Below are positions 25,653-33,673 of a stretch of 64,000 nt of DNA, piece after piece (the first letter of the stretch is position 1; the number at the start of each line of letters is the position of its first letter). The stretch spans positions 2,098,001 to 2,162,000 of the forward strand of contig NC_018016.1 of the NCBI RefSeq assembly GCF_000265465.1. Direction: 5' to 3'. The notes beneath the pieces were generated by a model. It was given only the letters and a program-made list of their open reading frames with translations. It was not told the origin of the DNA and made no database searches. The position numbers were made by a program, and so were the translations under genes. The DNA comes from Ornithobacterium rhinotracheale DSM 15997 (lineage in GTDB: Bacteria; Bacteroidota; Bacteroidia; Flavobacteriales; Weeksellaceae).

Positions 25653-26747
25653 TTAATTTTTTATTCCGAATTTAAAGACAGTAACTTGTTCATACTCATC
25701 TCCTGGAAGCAAAGTAGCTGATGGGAAATGAGAATTGTTTGGCGTATCTGGGAAAACCTGTGCTTCAAAACACAATCCGCTACGCTCTGGGAAAGTAGCA
25801 CCATGAGCTCCTTCAAAGCCCCCTAGCCAATTTCCTGTGTAGAGCTGAACACCAGGCTCCGTAGTCAATACCTCTAGCGTTCTGCCCGATTTAGGATCTT
25901 CGCAAAGTGCGGCGAAAGTTAATTCACCCGCTTCCGCTTTGTTCAAAACATAGCAGTGGTCGTAGCCTTTCCCGATTTTTAATTGCTCAAAATCTGAGTT
26001 AATTCTTTCTCCCACGCTGTGAGGTTCGGTAAAATCCATTGGTGTGCCTTTTACTTTCAAAATCTCGCCCGTTGGGATAGAGTTTTCATCAATTGGCACA
26101 AAGAAATCCGCATTGATTTTCAAAACATGATCTTCAATACTAGGCGATGGATTCTGGATACCCGCCAAGTTAAAGAAAGCATGTTGTGTTAAGTTTACAG
26201 GCGTAGGCTTATCCGTTTCAGCGATGTATTCAATTACAAATTCGTTGTTATCAGTTAAGGAGTAAATCACTTCTACGCTTAATTCTCCAGGGAAACCTTC
26301 CTCGCCATCTTGAGAAATATAATTAAACTGAATCGTGCTCTCATCAAGTTGCTGAGCATCCCACACACGCGCATGGAAACCAGTTGGCCCACCATGTAGA
26401 GAGTTAGGTCCATTATTGATAGTTAGTTCAAAATCCTCTTCGTAAAGAGAAAACTTACCCTCTTTGATTCTATTGCCATATCGCCCAATAATAGTGCTTA
26501 AGAAAGGTTCTGGGCTGTTTACCACAGCATCGATGCTATCGTGTCCCAAAACCACATTGGCATAGTTTCCATCTTTGTCTGGAACCATGATAGAAAGGAG
26601 CGCACAGCCATAATTGGTCACGGCAACCTCCATTCCATTTTTATTTCTTAGGATAAATAAATCAGTTTCTTTGCCGTTGATTTCGGTCTGAAAATCAGAA
26701 CGCTGCAAATTTGATTTATTTTCACTTGGGAAAAATTCGTTTTTCAT
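25653..26747 (-). CDS. galM: Aldose 1-epimerase (galactose mutarotase)
   Basis: I use the ATG at 26747, giving 364 residues; an ATG at 26777 would add ten hydrophobic residues of no clear meaning. The GalM fold is shown by GRYGNRIKEGKF, NNGPNSLHGGP, the catalytic His in LTQHAFFNLAG, GYDHCYVLNK, and the C-terminal FEAQVFPDTPN with the catalytic Glu. It converts beta- to alpha-galactose for GalK. It is the first gene of the galactose cluster. Confidence 0.93.
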   Translation of the reverse strand: MKNEFFPSENKSNLQRSDFQTEINGKETDLFILRNKNGMEVAVTNYGCALLSIMVPDKDGNYANVVLGHDSIDAVVNSPEPFLSTIIGRYGNRIKEGKFSLYEEDFELTINNGPNSLHGGPTGFHARVWDAQQLDESTIQFNYISQDGEEGFPGELSVEVIYSLTDNNEFVIEYIAETDKPTPVNLTQHAFFNLAGIQNPSPSIEDHVLKINADFFVPIDENSIPTGEILKVKGTPMDFTEPHSVGERINSDFEQLKIGKGYDHCYVLNKAEAGELTFAALCEDPKSGRTLEVLTTEPGVQLYTGNWLGGFEGAHGATFPERSGLCFEAQVFPDTPNNSHFPSATLLPGDEYEQVTVFKFGIKN

Positions 26748-26987
26748 CGTTATAAGTGTTAAAAAAATCTTATGCAAATAACGATTTATTTTTGAATTTT
26801 CAAAAAATAATTCAATGATTTTTGTGGTATTTTTAAGGGAAGTGTGCGAGCCTTAATATAAGTATATCTTTTTTGAAAAAGTAACTTGTTTTCATGATAA
26901 AATTCAGTTATTTATAAAAAATACCGAATTTTAGTATTTTGGGAAAAAATGAAAAATTGAAATTTAAGCTATTTTTTCAATGAAAAT

Positions 26988-27782
26988 TTACACCGCCACT
27001 TCGCCTTTGATGTGTGGATGAGCCTTGTAATTTTTTAGGCTAAAGTCTTCATACTTAAATGAGAAAATATCTTTCACCTCAGGGTTGATTTCCATTTGTG
27101 GAAGCGGATACGGCTCGCGAGTGAGCTGCTTTTTCATTTGCTCAAAATGGTTGGAGTATATGTGCGCATCGCCCAAAGTGTGGACAAATTCGCCCGCTTC
27201 TAGTCCGCAAACTTGCGCCATCATTTTCAGTAAAAGTGCATACGAAGCAATATTGAATGGCACGCCTAAGAAAATATCGGCACTGCGCTGATACAATTGC
27301 AACGAAAGTTTGCCATTTGCCACATAAAACTGGAAAAGTGCGTGGCAAGGCATCAGAGCCATTTGGTCTAGTTCTCCCACATTCCAAGCCGAAACGATAA
27401 TTCTTCTAGAATCTGGGTTGTTTTTAATCGTATCTACAGCCTCTTGAATCTGATCAATGGTCTTTTGATTAGGAGTAGTCCAGCTACGCCATTGCTTACC
27501 ATACACAGGACCTAAATCTCCATTTTCATCTGCCCATTCGTTCCAGATTCTTACGCCGTGATCCGTTAAATATTTAATGTTGGTCTCGCCTTGCAAAAAC
27601 CATAAAAGTTCGTAAATAATGGATTTTAGGTGTAATTTCTTGGTTGTGAGCAACGGAAAACCTTTAGATAAATCAAAACGCATTTGATGACCAAAAATAC
27701 TTTTAGTTCCCGTTCCCGTGCGGTCTTCCTTAAAACTGCCGTTGTCTAAAACTTCTTTTACTAATTTTAGGTATTGTTGCAT
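26988..27782 (-). CDS. thyA: Thymidylate synthase
   Basis: 264 residues, the standard length of bacterial ThyA. The nucleophilic cysteine is in [12 protein letters not shown], and the folate/dUMP-binding stretches [47 protein letters not shown] and the C-terminal PHPxIKGEVAV-like end are all present. It makes dTMP from dUMP using methylene-tetrahydrofolate. A -7 element lies only four bases before the start codon, so the mRNA may be leaderless. Confidence 0.98.
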   Translation of the reverse strand: MQQYLKLVKEVLDNGSFKEDRTGTGTKSIFGHQMRFDLSKGFPLLTTKKLHLKSIIYELLWFLQGETNIKYLTDHGVRIWNEWADENGDLGPVYGKQWRSWTTPNQKTIDQIQEAVDTIKNNPDSRRIIVSAWNVGELDQMALMPCHALFQFYVANGKLSLQLYQRSADIFLGVPFNIASYALLLKMMAQVCGLEAGEFVHTLGDAHIYSNHFEQMKKQLTREPYPLPQMEINPEVKDIFSFKYEDFSLKNYKAHPHIKGEVAV

Positions 27783-27786
27783 TTGG

Positions 27787-27794
27787 CAAATATA
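27787..27794 (-). promoter_or_regulatory. -7 element of thyA, almost abutting the start codon
   Basis: TATATTTG on the minus strand is followed by only four bases before the ATG, predicting a leaderless transcript. Confidence 0.55.
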
Positions 27795-27833
27795 TAAAAA
27801 TGAATATTTCTTTACTGAATGGAAAGTATAAAA

Positions 27834-27860
27834 AAAGCGCTTTTCTTAAAAAAGCGCTTT
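27834..27860 (-). terminator. Terminator of the Ala-rich lipoprotein gene
   Basis: AAAGCGCTTTT pairs with AAAAGCGCTTT-type sequence around a short loop, with T-rich flanks, just downstream of the lipoprotein stop. Confidence 0.65.
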
Positions 27861-27881
27861 AAATCTAAATGAAGTTCTTAA

Positions 27882-28295
27882 TTATTTAGCAGCTTCTTCT
27901 GTAGCATTTTGAACAGCTTCAGCACCTTGAGCAGCAGCATCTTGAGCTCCTTCTACAGTAGCACCAGCAGCGTCTTGAGCAGCTTCAGAAACATTTTGAG
28001 CAGCATCTTTCACATCTTCTGCTACATTTTGTAAAGCTTCTTTAGCAGCGTTCAATTTAGCTTGAGCAGCAGAAACAGCAGCCTCGTCGTTAGCTTGTTT
28101 AGCAGCGTCTAATTCAGCTTGAGCAGCATCTAATTCAGCTTGAGCTTCGCTAACTGCTTGAGCAGTTTCTGGAGCTTCTTCTACAACTACTTCCTCAGTA
28201 GTTTCAGCAGGAGTAGTTTCTGGAGTTTGACTGTTTTTACATGAAACTGCAAATACTAATGTTGCAGCAGCTAATGATAATAATACCTTTTTCAT
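27882..28295 (-). CDS. Alanine-rich coiled-coil lipoprotein, unknown function
   Basis: A 137-residue protein with a lipoprotein signal (MKKVLLSLAAATLVFAVSC, Cys19). A short T/E-rich spacer follows, then about 90 residues of Ala-rich heptad-like helix. It contains AQAELDA/AQAELDA and related repeats, then several variants of AAQxVSEAAQDAA and GAQDAAAQGAE. Charged and alanine positions alternate as in long amphipathic helices. It is probably anchored in an envelope membrane and may have a structural, Lpp-like role; that is inference. The promoter is a full consensus, suggesting high expression. Confidence 0.75.
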   Translation of the reverse strand: MKKVLLSLAAATLVFAVSCKNSQTPETTPAETTEEVVVEEAPETAQAVSEAQAELDAAQAELDAAKQANDEAAVSAAQAKLNAAKEALQNVAEDVKDAAQNVSEAAQDAAGATVEGAQDAAAQGAEAVQNATEEAAK

Positions 28296-28324
28296 TTTCT
28301 TTAGAATTTTAATTTTTCAGGGAA

Positions 28325-28355
28325 CAAATGTAAAAAGGTTTTGTAATAAAACAAA
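28325..28355 (-). promoter_or_regulatory. Consensus promoter of the Ala-rich lipoprotein gene
   Basis: On the minus strand TTTG (28352-28355), 19 bases, then TACATTTG (28325-28332). This matches the Bacteroidota housekeeping promoter fully. The start codon is 29 bases downstream. Confidence 0.75.
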
Positions 28356-28395
28356 AAATATTTTAAATTATTTTTCACGGATAAATGTATTTTTT

Positions 28396-28403
28396 TAACT
28401 TTG
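28396..28403 (+). promoter_or_regulatory. -7 element of the sigma-54 activator gene
   Basis: TAACTTTG, 21 bases before the ATG at 28425 and divergent from the lipoprotein promoter. Confidence 0.5.
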
Positions 28404-28424
28404 GAACTTACTTAAAAATATAAA

Positions 28425-29612
28425 ATGGCTAAAATTCTTATTGTTGAGGACGAGCAAGCGATTCGCAATGTGCTGAAAAGTATTTTGGAAGACGAGGATT
28501 CTACTTTTAAAATAGAGGAAGCAGAAGATGGCGAACAAGCTATAGATAAAATCAAAAATACAGATTACGATCTTGTGATTTGTGATATCAAAATGCCTAA
28601 AAAAGATGGTGTTGAGGTGCTGGTAGAGGCATTAAACCTTAATCCAGATATTCCATTTTTGATGGTTTCTGGACATGGCGACATCGAAACAGCGGTAGAT
28701 TGCATCAAAAAAGGTGCATACGATTACATTCCAAAGCCGCCAGATTTAAACAGATTGCTCAGTAGCGTGCGCAACGCGGTAGATAAGAAAAGTTTAATTC
28801 AACAAAATAAATCGTTAAAAGATGAAAATAAGGCACTTAAGCGGAAAGTGAGTGCTAAATATCAAATGATTGGCGAATCAAAGGCTTTAACTGAAATCAA
28901 AGAAATTATAGATAAAGTTGCGGCGACCGATGCGCGTGTTTTGATTGTGGGACCCAACGGAACGGGAAAAGAATTGGTTGCACACCAAATTCACGAAAAA
29001 TCAGACCGAAACAAAATGCCTTTGGTAGAAGTGAACTGTGCTGCGATTCCTTCAGAATTGATTGAAAGTGAGCTTTTTGGTCATATGAAAGGTTCGTTTA
29101 CGGGAGCTCACAAAGACAAAGCAGGAAAATTTGAACAAGCTAATAAAGGAACCCTTTTCCTAGACGAAATCGGGGATATGAGCCTTTCTGCGCAAGCTAA
29201 AGTGCTGCGCGCATTGCAAGAAAAGAAAATTACACGAGTAGGCGGAGATAAGGAAATTCCTGTGGATGTGCGTGTTTTGGCTGCGACTAATAAGGATTTG
29301 AAAAAAGAAATTGCAGAAGGAAATTTTAGAGAAGATTTATACCACCGTTTGGCAGTAATTTTGGTAAAAGTTCCTGCGCTAGATGATAGAAAAGAGGATA
29401 TCCCAGCCTTGGTAAATCATTTCTCTGAAAGCATTTCTCAAGAGCATGGCAAAGCTACCAAAGAATTTAGCCCAGAAGCGATAAAAGAACTGCAATCTTA
29501 TAGCTGGACGGGGAACATTCGTGAATTGCGAAATGTCGTGGAACGCCTTATTATATTAGGAGAAAATCCCGTGAGCAAAAAAGATGTTCAATCTTTTGTG
29601 CCTAAAAAATAA
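28425..29612 (+). CDS. Sigma-54-dependent response regulator without DNA-binding domain
   Basis: A 395-residue protein with a receiver domain (phospho-acceptor D54 in VICDIKMP) and a short coiled linker (about 120-142). The AAA+ sigma-54 activator domain has Walker A GPNGTGKE (176-183), the sigma-54-contacting loop GSFTGA (223-228), Walker B LFLDEIGD and the arginine-finger region GNFREDLYHRL. The sequence ends at residue 395, right after the helical lid (NIRELRNVVERLI), so the usual C-terminal Fis-type HTH is absent. It therefore either acts from solution or pairs with another DNA-binding protein. No kinase gene is adjacent. Confidence 0.92.
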   Translation: MAKILIVEDEQAIRNVLKSILEDEDSTFKIEEAEDGEQAIDKIKNTDYDLVICDIKMPKKDGVEVLVEALNLNPDIPFLMVSGHGDIETAVDCIKKGAYDYIPKPPDLNRLLSSVRNAVDKKSLIQQNKSLKDENKALKRKVSAKYQMIGESKALTEIKEIIDKVAATDARVLIVGPNGTGKELVAHQIHEKSDRNKMPLVEVNCAAIPSELIESELFGHMKGSFTGAHKDKAGKFEQANKGTLFLDEIGDMSLSAQAKVLRALQEKKITRVGGDKEIPVDVRVLAATNKDLKKEIAEGNFREDLYHRLAVILVKVPALDDRKEDIPALVNHFSESISQEHGKATKEFSPEAIKELQSYSWTGNIRELRNVVERLIILGENPVSKKDVQSFVPKK

Positions 29613-29634
29613 AGAGATTTTGGGCAAATAATGC

Positions 29635-29642
29635 TATTTTTG
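29635..29642 (+). promoter_or_regulatory. -7 element of the MATE gene, five bases before its ATG
   Basis: TATTTTTG lies at 29635-29642 and the ATG at 29648, so the transcript would have almost no leader. Confidence 0.45.
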
Positions 29643-29647
29643 TGCCC

Positions 29648-31021
29648 ATGGATTTTAAGGAGCATATCAAGAAAAATTTTCAAATTGCCTGGCCTGTGAT
29701 GCTATCGCAAGCTGGGCAAATTGTTGTGAATGTAGCAGATAATGTGATGGTGGGCGGTCTCGGCGGTAGATTTGATTATGTAGAAAACATTCAATTGGGG
29801 ACTACGGCATTGGCGGGCGTTGCTTTAGGAAATTCAGTTTTATTCATCATTATGAGCACGGCATTTGGCTTTTCGTTTGGGATGTCGCCCCTTGTGGCAC
29901 AAACCGATGCTAAAAACAATATTCAACGAGGTGCCAAAGTGTTTTCGCACGGATTATTGCTGAACTTAATTATCACTGCTTTGTTGCTAATCGTATTATT
30001 TTCCATTGAGCCGTTGTTATTCAAAATGAAACAGCCCGTAGAAGTGGTACAGGCTGCAATTCCTTACATTAGAATTGCAGGAATTTCCATTATTCCGCTC
30101 ATGATTTTTCAGTCGCTAAGGCAGTTGTCCGAGGGATTATCGCTCACGCTCAATGTGGCAATTGCAACCATTGTAGCAAATGTTTTAAATATATTTTTCA
30201 ACTATTTATTCATTTATGGAAACTGGGGCATGCCGCGTTTAGAAATTGCGGGAGCAGCACTTGGAACATTGATTTCTCGTGTAATTATGATTTTTGTGCT
30301 TTTGTTTTTAATGCTAAAAAATCCAAAGACACAAATGTATCTAAAGGCAGTTTCGTTTAAAATATTTAATAAATTTATTTTTAGAAAATTAGCATTTCTA
30401 GGAACACCTACAGCCATGCAGATGTTTTTTGAGATGGGGACTTTCTCGGCAGCAGCATTTATTTGCGGAATGGCAGGAACCGATCAGCTTGCAGCACATC
30501 AAATCGCCCTAAATTTAGCATCAATCACCTTTATGCTCTGCATCGGAATCAGCACGGCGGCCACTGTGCGTGTGGGCAATCAATTTGGGCTAAAACATTT
30601 TCAAAATCTACGAAAAGCAGGTTTTTCTGCCATTGTGATGACGATGATTATCATGAGTATTTCAGGGATAAGTTTTATAATATTTAGACATGTCTTGCCT
30701 GAGTTTTATACCGAAAATCCAGCCGTCATCGGCATTGCCTCTCAATTATTAATCATAGCAGCACTCTTCCAATTGGCAGATGGCACGCAAGTTACCGCTC
30801 TAGGGAGTTTGCGAGGCATGCAAGATGTATTTGTGCCAGCAATGATCACACTTGTGGCGTATTTTGTGATTGCGTTGCCGCTGGGGTATTTTCTGACTAT
30901 TCCTAAAGGAATGGGAGCATTGGGTATGTGGATAGGGCTAGGCTCAGGATTAATTTTTTCTGCGATTGCTTTAGTTTCAAGATTTTACTTGAAAACGAAA
31001 CAATTACTTTTGCAAAATTGA
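29648..31021 (+). CDS. MATE family efflux transporter
   Basis: About 457 residues with twelve likely membrane helices in two related halves. WPVMLSQAGQIVVNVADNVMVG at the start and LAAHQIALNLASITFMLCIGISTAATVRVGNQFG in the second half are typical NorM/MATE segments. It would expel cationic drugs or metabolites in exchange for Na+ or H+. I use the ATG at 29648; an upstream GTG at 29642 overlaps the -7 element. It is 35 bases after the activator gene. Confidence 0.9.
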   Translation: MDFKEHIKKNFQIAWPVMLSQAGQIVVNVADNVMVGGLGGRFDYVENIQLGTTALAGVALGNSVLFIIMSTAFGFSFGMSPLVAQTDAKNNIQRGAKVFSHGLLLNLIITALLLIVLFSIEPLLFKMKQPVEVVQAAIPYIRIAGISIIPLMIFQSLRQLSEGLSLTLNVAIATIVANVLNIFFNYLFIYGNWGMPRLEIAGAALGTLISRVIMIFVLLFLMLKNPKTQMYLKAVSFKIFNKFIFRKLAFLGTPTAMQMFFEMGTFSAAAFICGMAGTDQLAAHQIALNLASITFMLCIGISTAATVRVGNQFGLKHFQNLRKAGFSAIVMTMIIMSISGISFIIFRHVLPEFYTENPAVIGIASQLLIIAALFQLADGTQVTALGSLRGMQDVFVPAMITLVAYFVIALPLGYFLTIPKGMGALGMWIGLGSGLIFSAIALVSRFYLKTKQLLLQN

Positions 31022-31040
31022 AATCAAAATCATATATTTG
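31009..31040 (+). promoter_or_regulatory. Promoter of the small acidic protein gene
   Basis: TTTG (31009-31012), 20 bases, then TATATTTG (31033-31040). The -33 box lies inside the last codons of the MATE gene. Confidence 0.6.
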
Positions 31041-31065
31041 AAGAAAATTAAAAAATACCTTAATT

Positions 31066-31314
31066 ATGGAATTACCTAAATTTTTATTAGCAGACAATTC
31101 TAGTGTAGAGGACGCATTTGTTTTGCACACTGAGTACCCAAGATTTTTAATCAATGTTCATACCGATGAGGTAGAGTGGTTTGATGAAATCGACGAAGAG
31201 GAAGAGGAAATCCAAACTCAAGTAAACGATTTGATTCAAGAAGCTTTTGAATTCTTTGAAGATGAACTCGATGCTTATGAGGAATTGGATGAGGAAGAAG
31301 ACGAAGAAGTTTAA
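31066..31314 (+). CDS. Small highly acidic conserved-type protein, unknown function
   Basis: 82 residues with a short hydrophobic N-terminal half (MELPKFLLADN; TEYPRFLINV) and a C-terminal half dominated by Asp and Glu (DEIDEEEEEIQ; YEELDEEEDEEV). It has a well-formed promoter and a terminator of its own, and the codon pattern is regular, so I consider it a real gene. Small acidic proteins of this type occur between housekeeping genes in flavobacteria, but I do not know a function. Confidence 0.72.
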   Translation: MELPKFLLADNSSVEDAFVLHTEYPRFLINVHTDEVEWFDEIDEEEEEIQTQVNDLIQEAFEFFEDELDAYEELDEEEDEEV

Positions 31315-31337
31315 TTTTTTTTAGAATTTATAATTTC

Positions 31338-31371
31338 AATCCCGCAAATTACATTTTTGCGGGATTTTTTT
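31338..31371 (+). terminator. Terminator of the small acidic protein gene
   Basis: AATCCCGCAAA pairs with TTTGCGGGATT around a 7-base loop, followed by a T run. Confidence 0.85.
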
Positions 31372-31415
31372 GTTGATTGAAAACGAAATGCACCATATAA
31401 TTCATAAGATTTTAA

Positions 31416-31423
31416 TACTTTTG
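31416..31423 (+). promoter_or_regulatory. -7 element of the ddl-coaD operon
   Basis: TACTTTTG, 17 bases before the ddl ATG at 31440. Confidence 0.5.
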
Positions 31424-31439
31424 CCCTAAAATTTGAACT

Positions 31440-32417
31440 ATGCAAAATGTTGCCATCGTGATGGGCGGGTACTCTGGCGAGTACGAAGTTTCGCTAAAAA
31501 GCGGACAAACGATTTTTGATCATATAGACACTTCTAAATATAAGCCAACCAAAGTTTTAATCGGTACAGATGGGTGGTTTGCACAAGTAGGGGATAAGAA
31601 ATTCCTGATTGATAAAGCGGATTTTTCTTTTAAGAATGAAAAAGGAGAAAAAACAAGTTTCAATGTAGTATTTAACATCATTCACGGAACGCCAGGCGAA
31701 GATGGACAAATGCAAGCCTATTGGCAACTAATTAATTTGCCATATGTGGGCTGTGGGCATTATCTTTCGGCACTTACTTTTAGTAAAAAAGACTGCATCG
31801 CAGTACTGAGCAAATATGGTATTTCTTCGGCTAAATCGGTATATTTAGTGAAAGGAGATAAATATGATTTAGATGAGATTATTGAAAAAATCGGGTTGCC
31901 ATGCTTTGTGAAACCCAACCAATCAGGTTCAAGTTTAGGCGTTTCTAAAGTGAAAACCAAAGAAGAATTTGAACCCGCTCTAGAAAAAGCATTTAAGGAA
32001 GATCATGATATTTTGATTGAATCTTTCCTCGACGGAACCGAGGTATCTGTGGGGGTGGTGCAATATAATGGAGAAACCATTGTGAGCGGAATAACAGAAA
32101 TTGTATCAGAAAACGAATTTTTTGATTACAATGCTAAATATGAAGGCGCTTCGCAGGAAATTACACCAGCTAGATTGTCGCCAGAAATCACCCAAAAAGT
32201 AGAGCAAATTGCTAAAAAAGCCTATGAATCGTTGCGTATGAAGGGCATGTCTCGTAGCGAATACATTATCGTAAATGGAGAGCCTAATTTTATAGAAATG
32301 AACACTTTGCCAGGCTTTTCGCCAGCGAGTATTTTGCCACAACAATTGGCTTATTCCAAAATAGAAATCAAAGATTTTATCACAAGTGAAATCGAGAGCG
32401 CTCTGGCTCAAAAATAA
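31440..32417 (+). CDS. ddl: D-alanine--D-alanine ligase
   Basis: A 325-residue ATP-grasp enzyme. It has MGGYSGEYEVSLKSG near the N-terminus (the usual GGxSxEHEVS motif with Tyr in place of His), HGTPGEDGQMQAYWQLINLPYVG, CFVKPNQSGSSLGVSKV, and the metal and product site FIEMNTLPGFSPASILPQ. It joins two D-alanines for peptidoglycan precursors in the cytoplasm. coaD follows after ten bases and is probably in the same operon. Confidence 0.96.
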   Translation: MQNVAIVMGGYSGEYEVSLKSGQTIFDHIDTSKYKPTKVLIGTDGWFAQVGDKKFLIDKADFSFKNEKGEKTSFNVVFNIIHGTPGEDGQMQAYWQLINLPYVGCGHYLSALTFSKKDCIAVLSKYGISSAKSVYLVKGDKYDLDEIIEKIGLPCFVKPNQSGSSLGVSKVKTKEEFEPALEKAFKEDHDILIESFLDGTEVSVGVVQYNGETIVSGITEIVSENEFFDYNAKYEGASQEITPARLSPEITQKVEQIAKKAYESLRMKGMSRSEYIIVNGEPNFIEMNTLPGFSPASILPQQLAYSKIEIKDFITSEIESALAQK

Positions 32418-32427
32418 AATTTATACA

Positions 32428-32889
32428 ATGAAAAGAATTGCTGTTTTTCCTGGTTCGTTTGATCCCATTACGCTTGGGCATTGCGATATCATCAATCGTG
32501 CGTTGCCTTTGTTCGATAAAATTATCGTGGCGATTGGGCAAAATTCAGGGAAAAATTATATGTTTTCGCTCGAGAAGAGAAAACAATTTTTAGAAGAAAC
32601 ATTTAAGGACTATCCAAACATAGAAATCGATACCTACGAAGGACTCACCGTAGATTATTGTCTGCGAAAAAAGGCTAATTTTATTCTTCGTGGGCTCAGA
32701 AATCCTGCCGATTTTGAATTTGAGAAAGCCATTGCACACACCAATCGAGCTTTGACCAAACAACAATTGGAAACCGTGTTTTTGCTCACCTCTTCGGGTA
32801 AATCCTACATTAGCTCAAGCATTGTGCGAGATGTTATAAAAAATAATGGGAACTATAGTATCCTAGTTCCCAGTGCAGTAAAAGTGTAG
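32428..32889 (+). CDS. coaD: Phosphopantetheine adenylyltransferase
   Basis: From the ATG at 32428 the protein is 153 residues, the usual CoaD size; a longer frame reaching back into ddl is not needed. The nucleotidyltransferase motif GSFDPITLGH (TxGH variant) starts at about residue 8. RGLRNPADFEFE and the C-terminal KSYISSSIVRD motif bind ATP and phosphopantetheine. It makes dephospho-CoA, the fourth step of coenzyme A synthesis. It follows ddl closely. Confidence 0.96.
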   Translation: MKRIAVFPGSFDPITLGHCDIINRALPLFDKIIVAIGQNSGKNYMFSLEKRKQFLEETFKDYPNIEIDTYEGLTVDYCLRKKANFILRGLRNPADFEFEKAIAHTNRALTKQQLETVFLLTSSGKSYISSSIVRDVIKNNGNYSILVPSAVKV

Positions 32890-32915
32890 CCCTAGAGGCT
32901 ACATTTTTTATTTTA
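32885..32915 (+). terminator. Terminator overlapping the coaD stop codon
   Basis: TGTAGCC-CTAGA-GGCTACA followed by TTTTTTATTTT. The TAG stop of coaD lies inside the left arm, and the T run covers the end of the converging trmB gene. Confidence 0.75.
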
Positions 32916-33582
32916 AGTTAAAACACATATAAGTGATTTTCTTGTTTTCTTTTCTGAATTTAGCTTCGTAAAAAGTCTGAATCCCTGTTACGTAATCTGG
33001 CAAATCTACCGTGTCCGGATGGTAGATATCGTGATTAGAAAGGCTCACCTTATAGCCCGATTGCTCAATCACTCCGTGCGTGTAGCCGTGCAGAAATTCG
33101 CTATCTGTCTTTAAATGAATTTTTCCGTTTGGCTTTAAAATCTTTTGGTATAAAGCTAAAAAGTTAGGATGTGTAAGGCGGTGCTTAGCTCGGCGGAACT
33201 TAATTTGCGGATCGGGGAAAGTAATCCAAATTTCATCGATTTCGTTTTCGCCAAAAGCATGAGCAATCAATTCGATTTGGGTGCGGAGATAGCCCACATT
33301 TTTAATTTGATTTTCCTGCACTTTTTTAGCCCCCTTCCACAAGCGAGCCCCTTTGATGTCTACTCCGATAAAGTTTTTGTCTGGAAACATGCTCGAAAGT
33401 CCGATGGTGTACTCACCACCGCCGCAACCTAGCTCGAGCACGATGGGATTTTCGTTTTTAAAGAAATCCTTGTTCCAATTATTTTTAAGTTTAAATCCGT
33501 TTAAAACTTCTTCTCTTGTAGGTTGCACCAAATGTGCAAAACTCTCGTTCTCCTTAAATCTTTTTAATTTATTTTTTGCCAT
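32908..33582 (-). CDS. trmB: tRNA (guanine-N7)-methyltransferase
   Basis: The 224-residue protein has the SAM motif IVLELGCGGGEYTIGL (about 47-62), FIGVDIKGARLWKGA, the family signature IWITFPDPQIKFRRAKHRL and HLKTDSEFL. It methylates G46 in the variable loop of tRNAs. A TACCTTCG element, a one-base variant of the -7 motif, lies 8-15 bases before the start codon, divergent from the mscS gene. Confidence 0.95.
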   Translation of the reverse strand: MAKNKLKRFKENESFAHLVQPTREEVLNGFKLKNNWNKDFFKNENPIVLELGCGGGEYTIGLSSMFPDKNFIGVDIKGARLWKGAKKVQENQIKNVGYLRTQIELIAHAFGENEIDEIWITFPDPQIKFRRAKHRLTHPNFLALYQKILKPNGKIHLKTDSEFLHGYTHGVIEQSGYKVSLSNHDIYHPDTVDLPDYVTGIQTFYEAKFRKENKKITYMCFNLK

Positions 33583-33589
33583 ACGGCTG

Positions 33590-33597
33590 CGAAGGTA
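33590..33597 (-). promoter_or_regulatory. -7-like element (TTCG variant) of trmB
   Basis: TACCTTCG on the minus strand, seven bases before the trmB ATG. The divergent mscS gene has a similar TATCTTCG. Confidence 0.35.
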
Positions 33598-33660
33598 GGT
33601 AAAATATCTCGTCCTAAAAAAGCGTTATAGTTTTTTTAGGACTGTATGTATTTTATTTGT

Positions 33661-33668
33661 TATCTTCG
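33661..33668 (+). promoter_or_regulatory. -7-like element (TTCG variant) of the mscS gene
   Basis: TATCTTCG ends five bases before the ATG at 33674, again suggesting a very short or absent leader. Confidence 0.35.
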
Positions 33669-33673
33669 TGGCT

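Noticed and set aside
31009-31012. Operon of the MATE gene with the small acidic protein gene
   Set aside because: A correctly spaced promoter between them makes independent transcription more likely, though read-through is not excluded.
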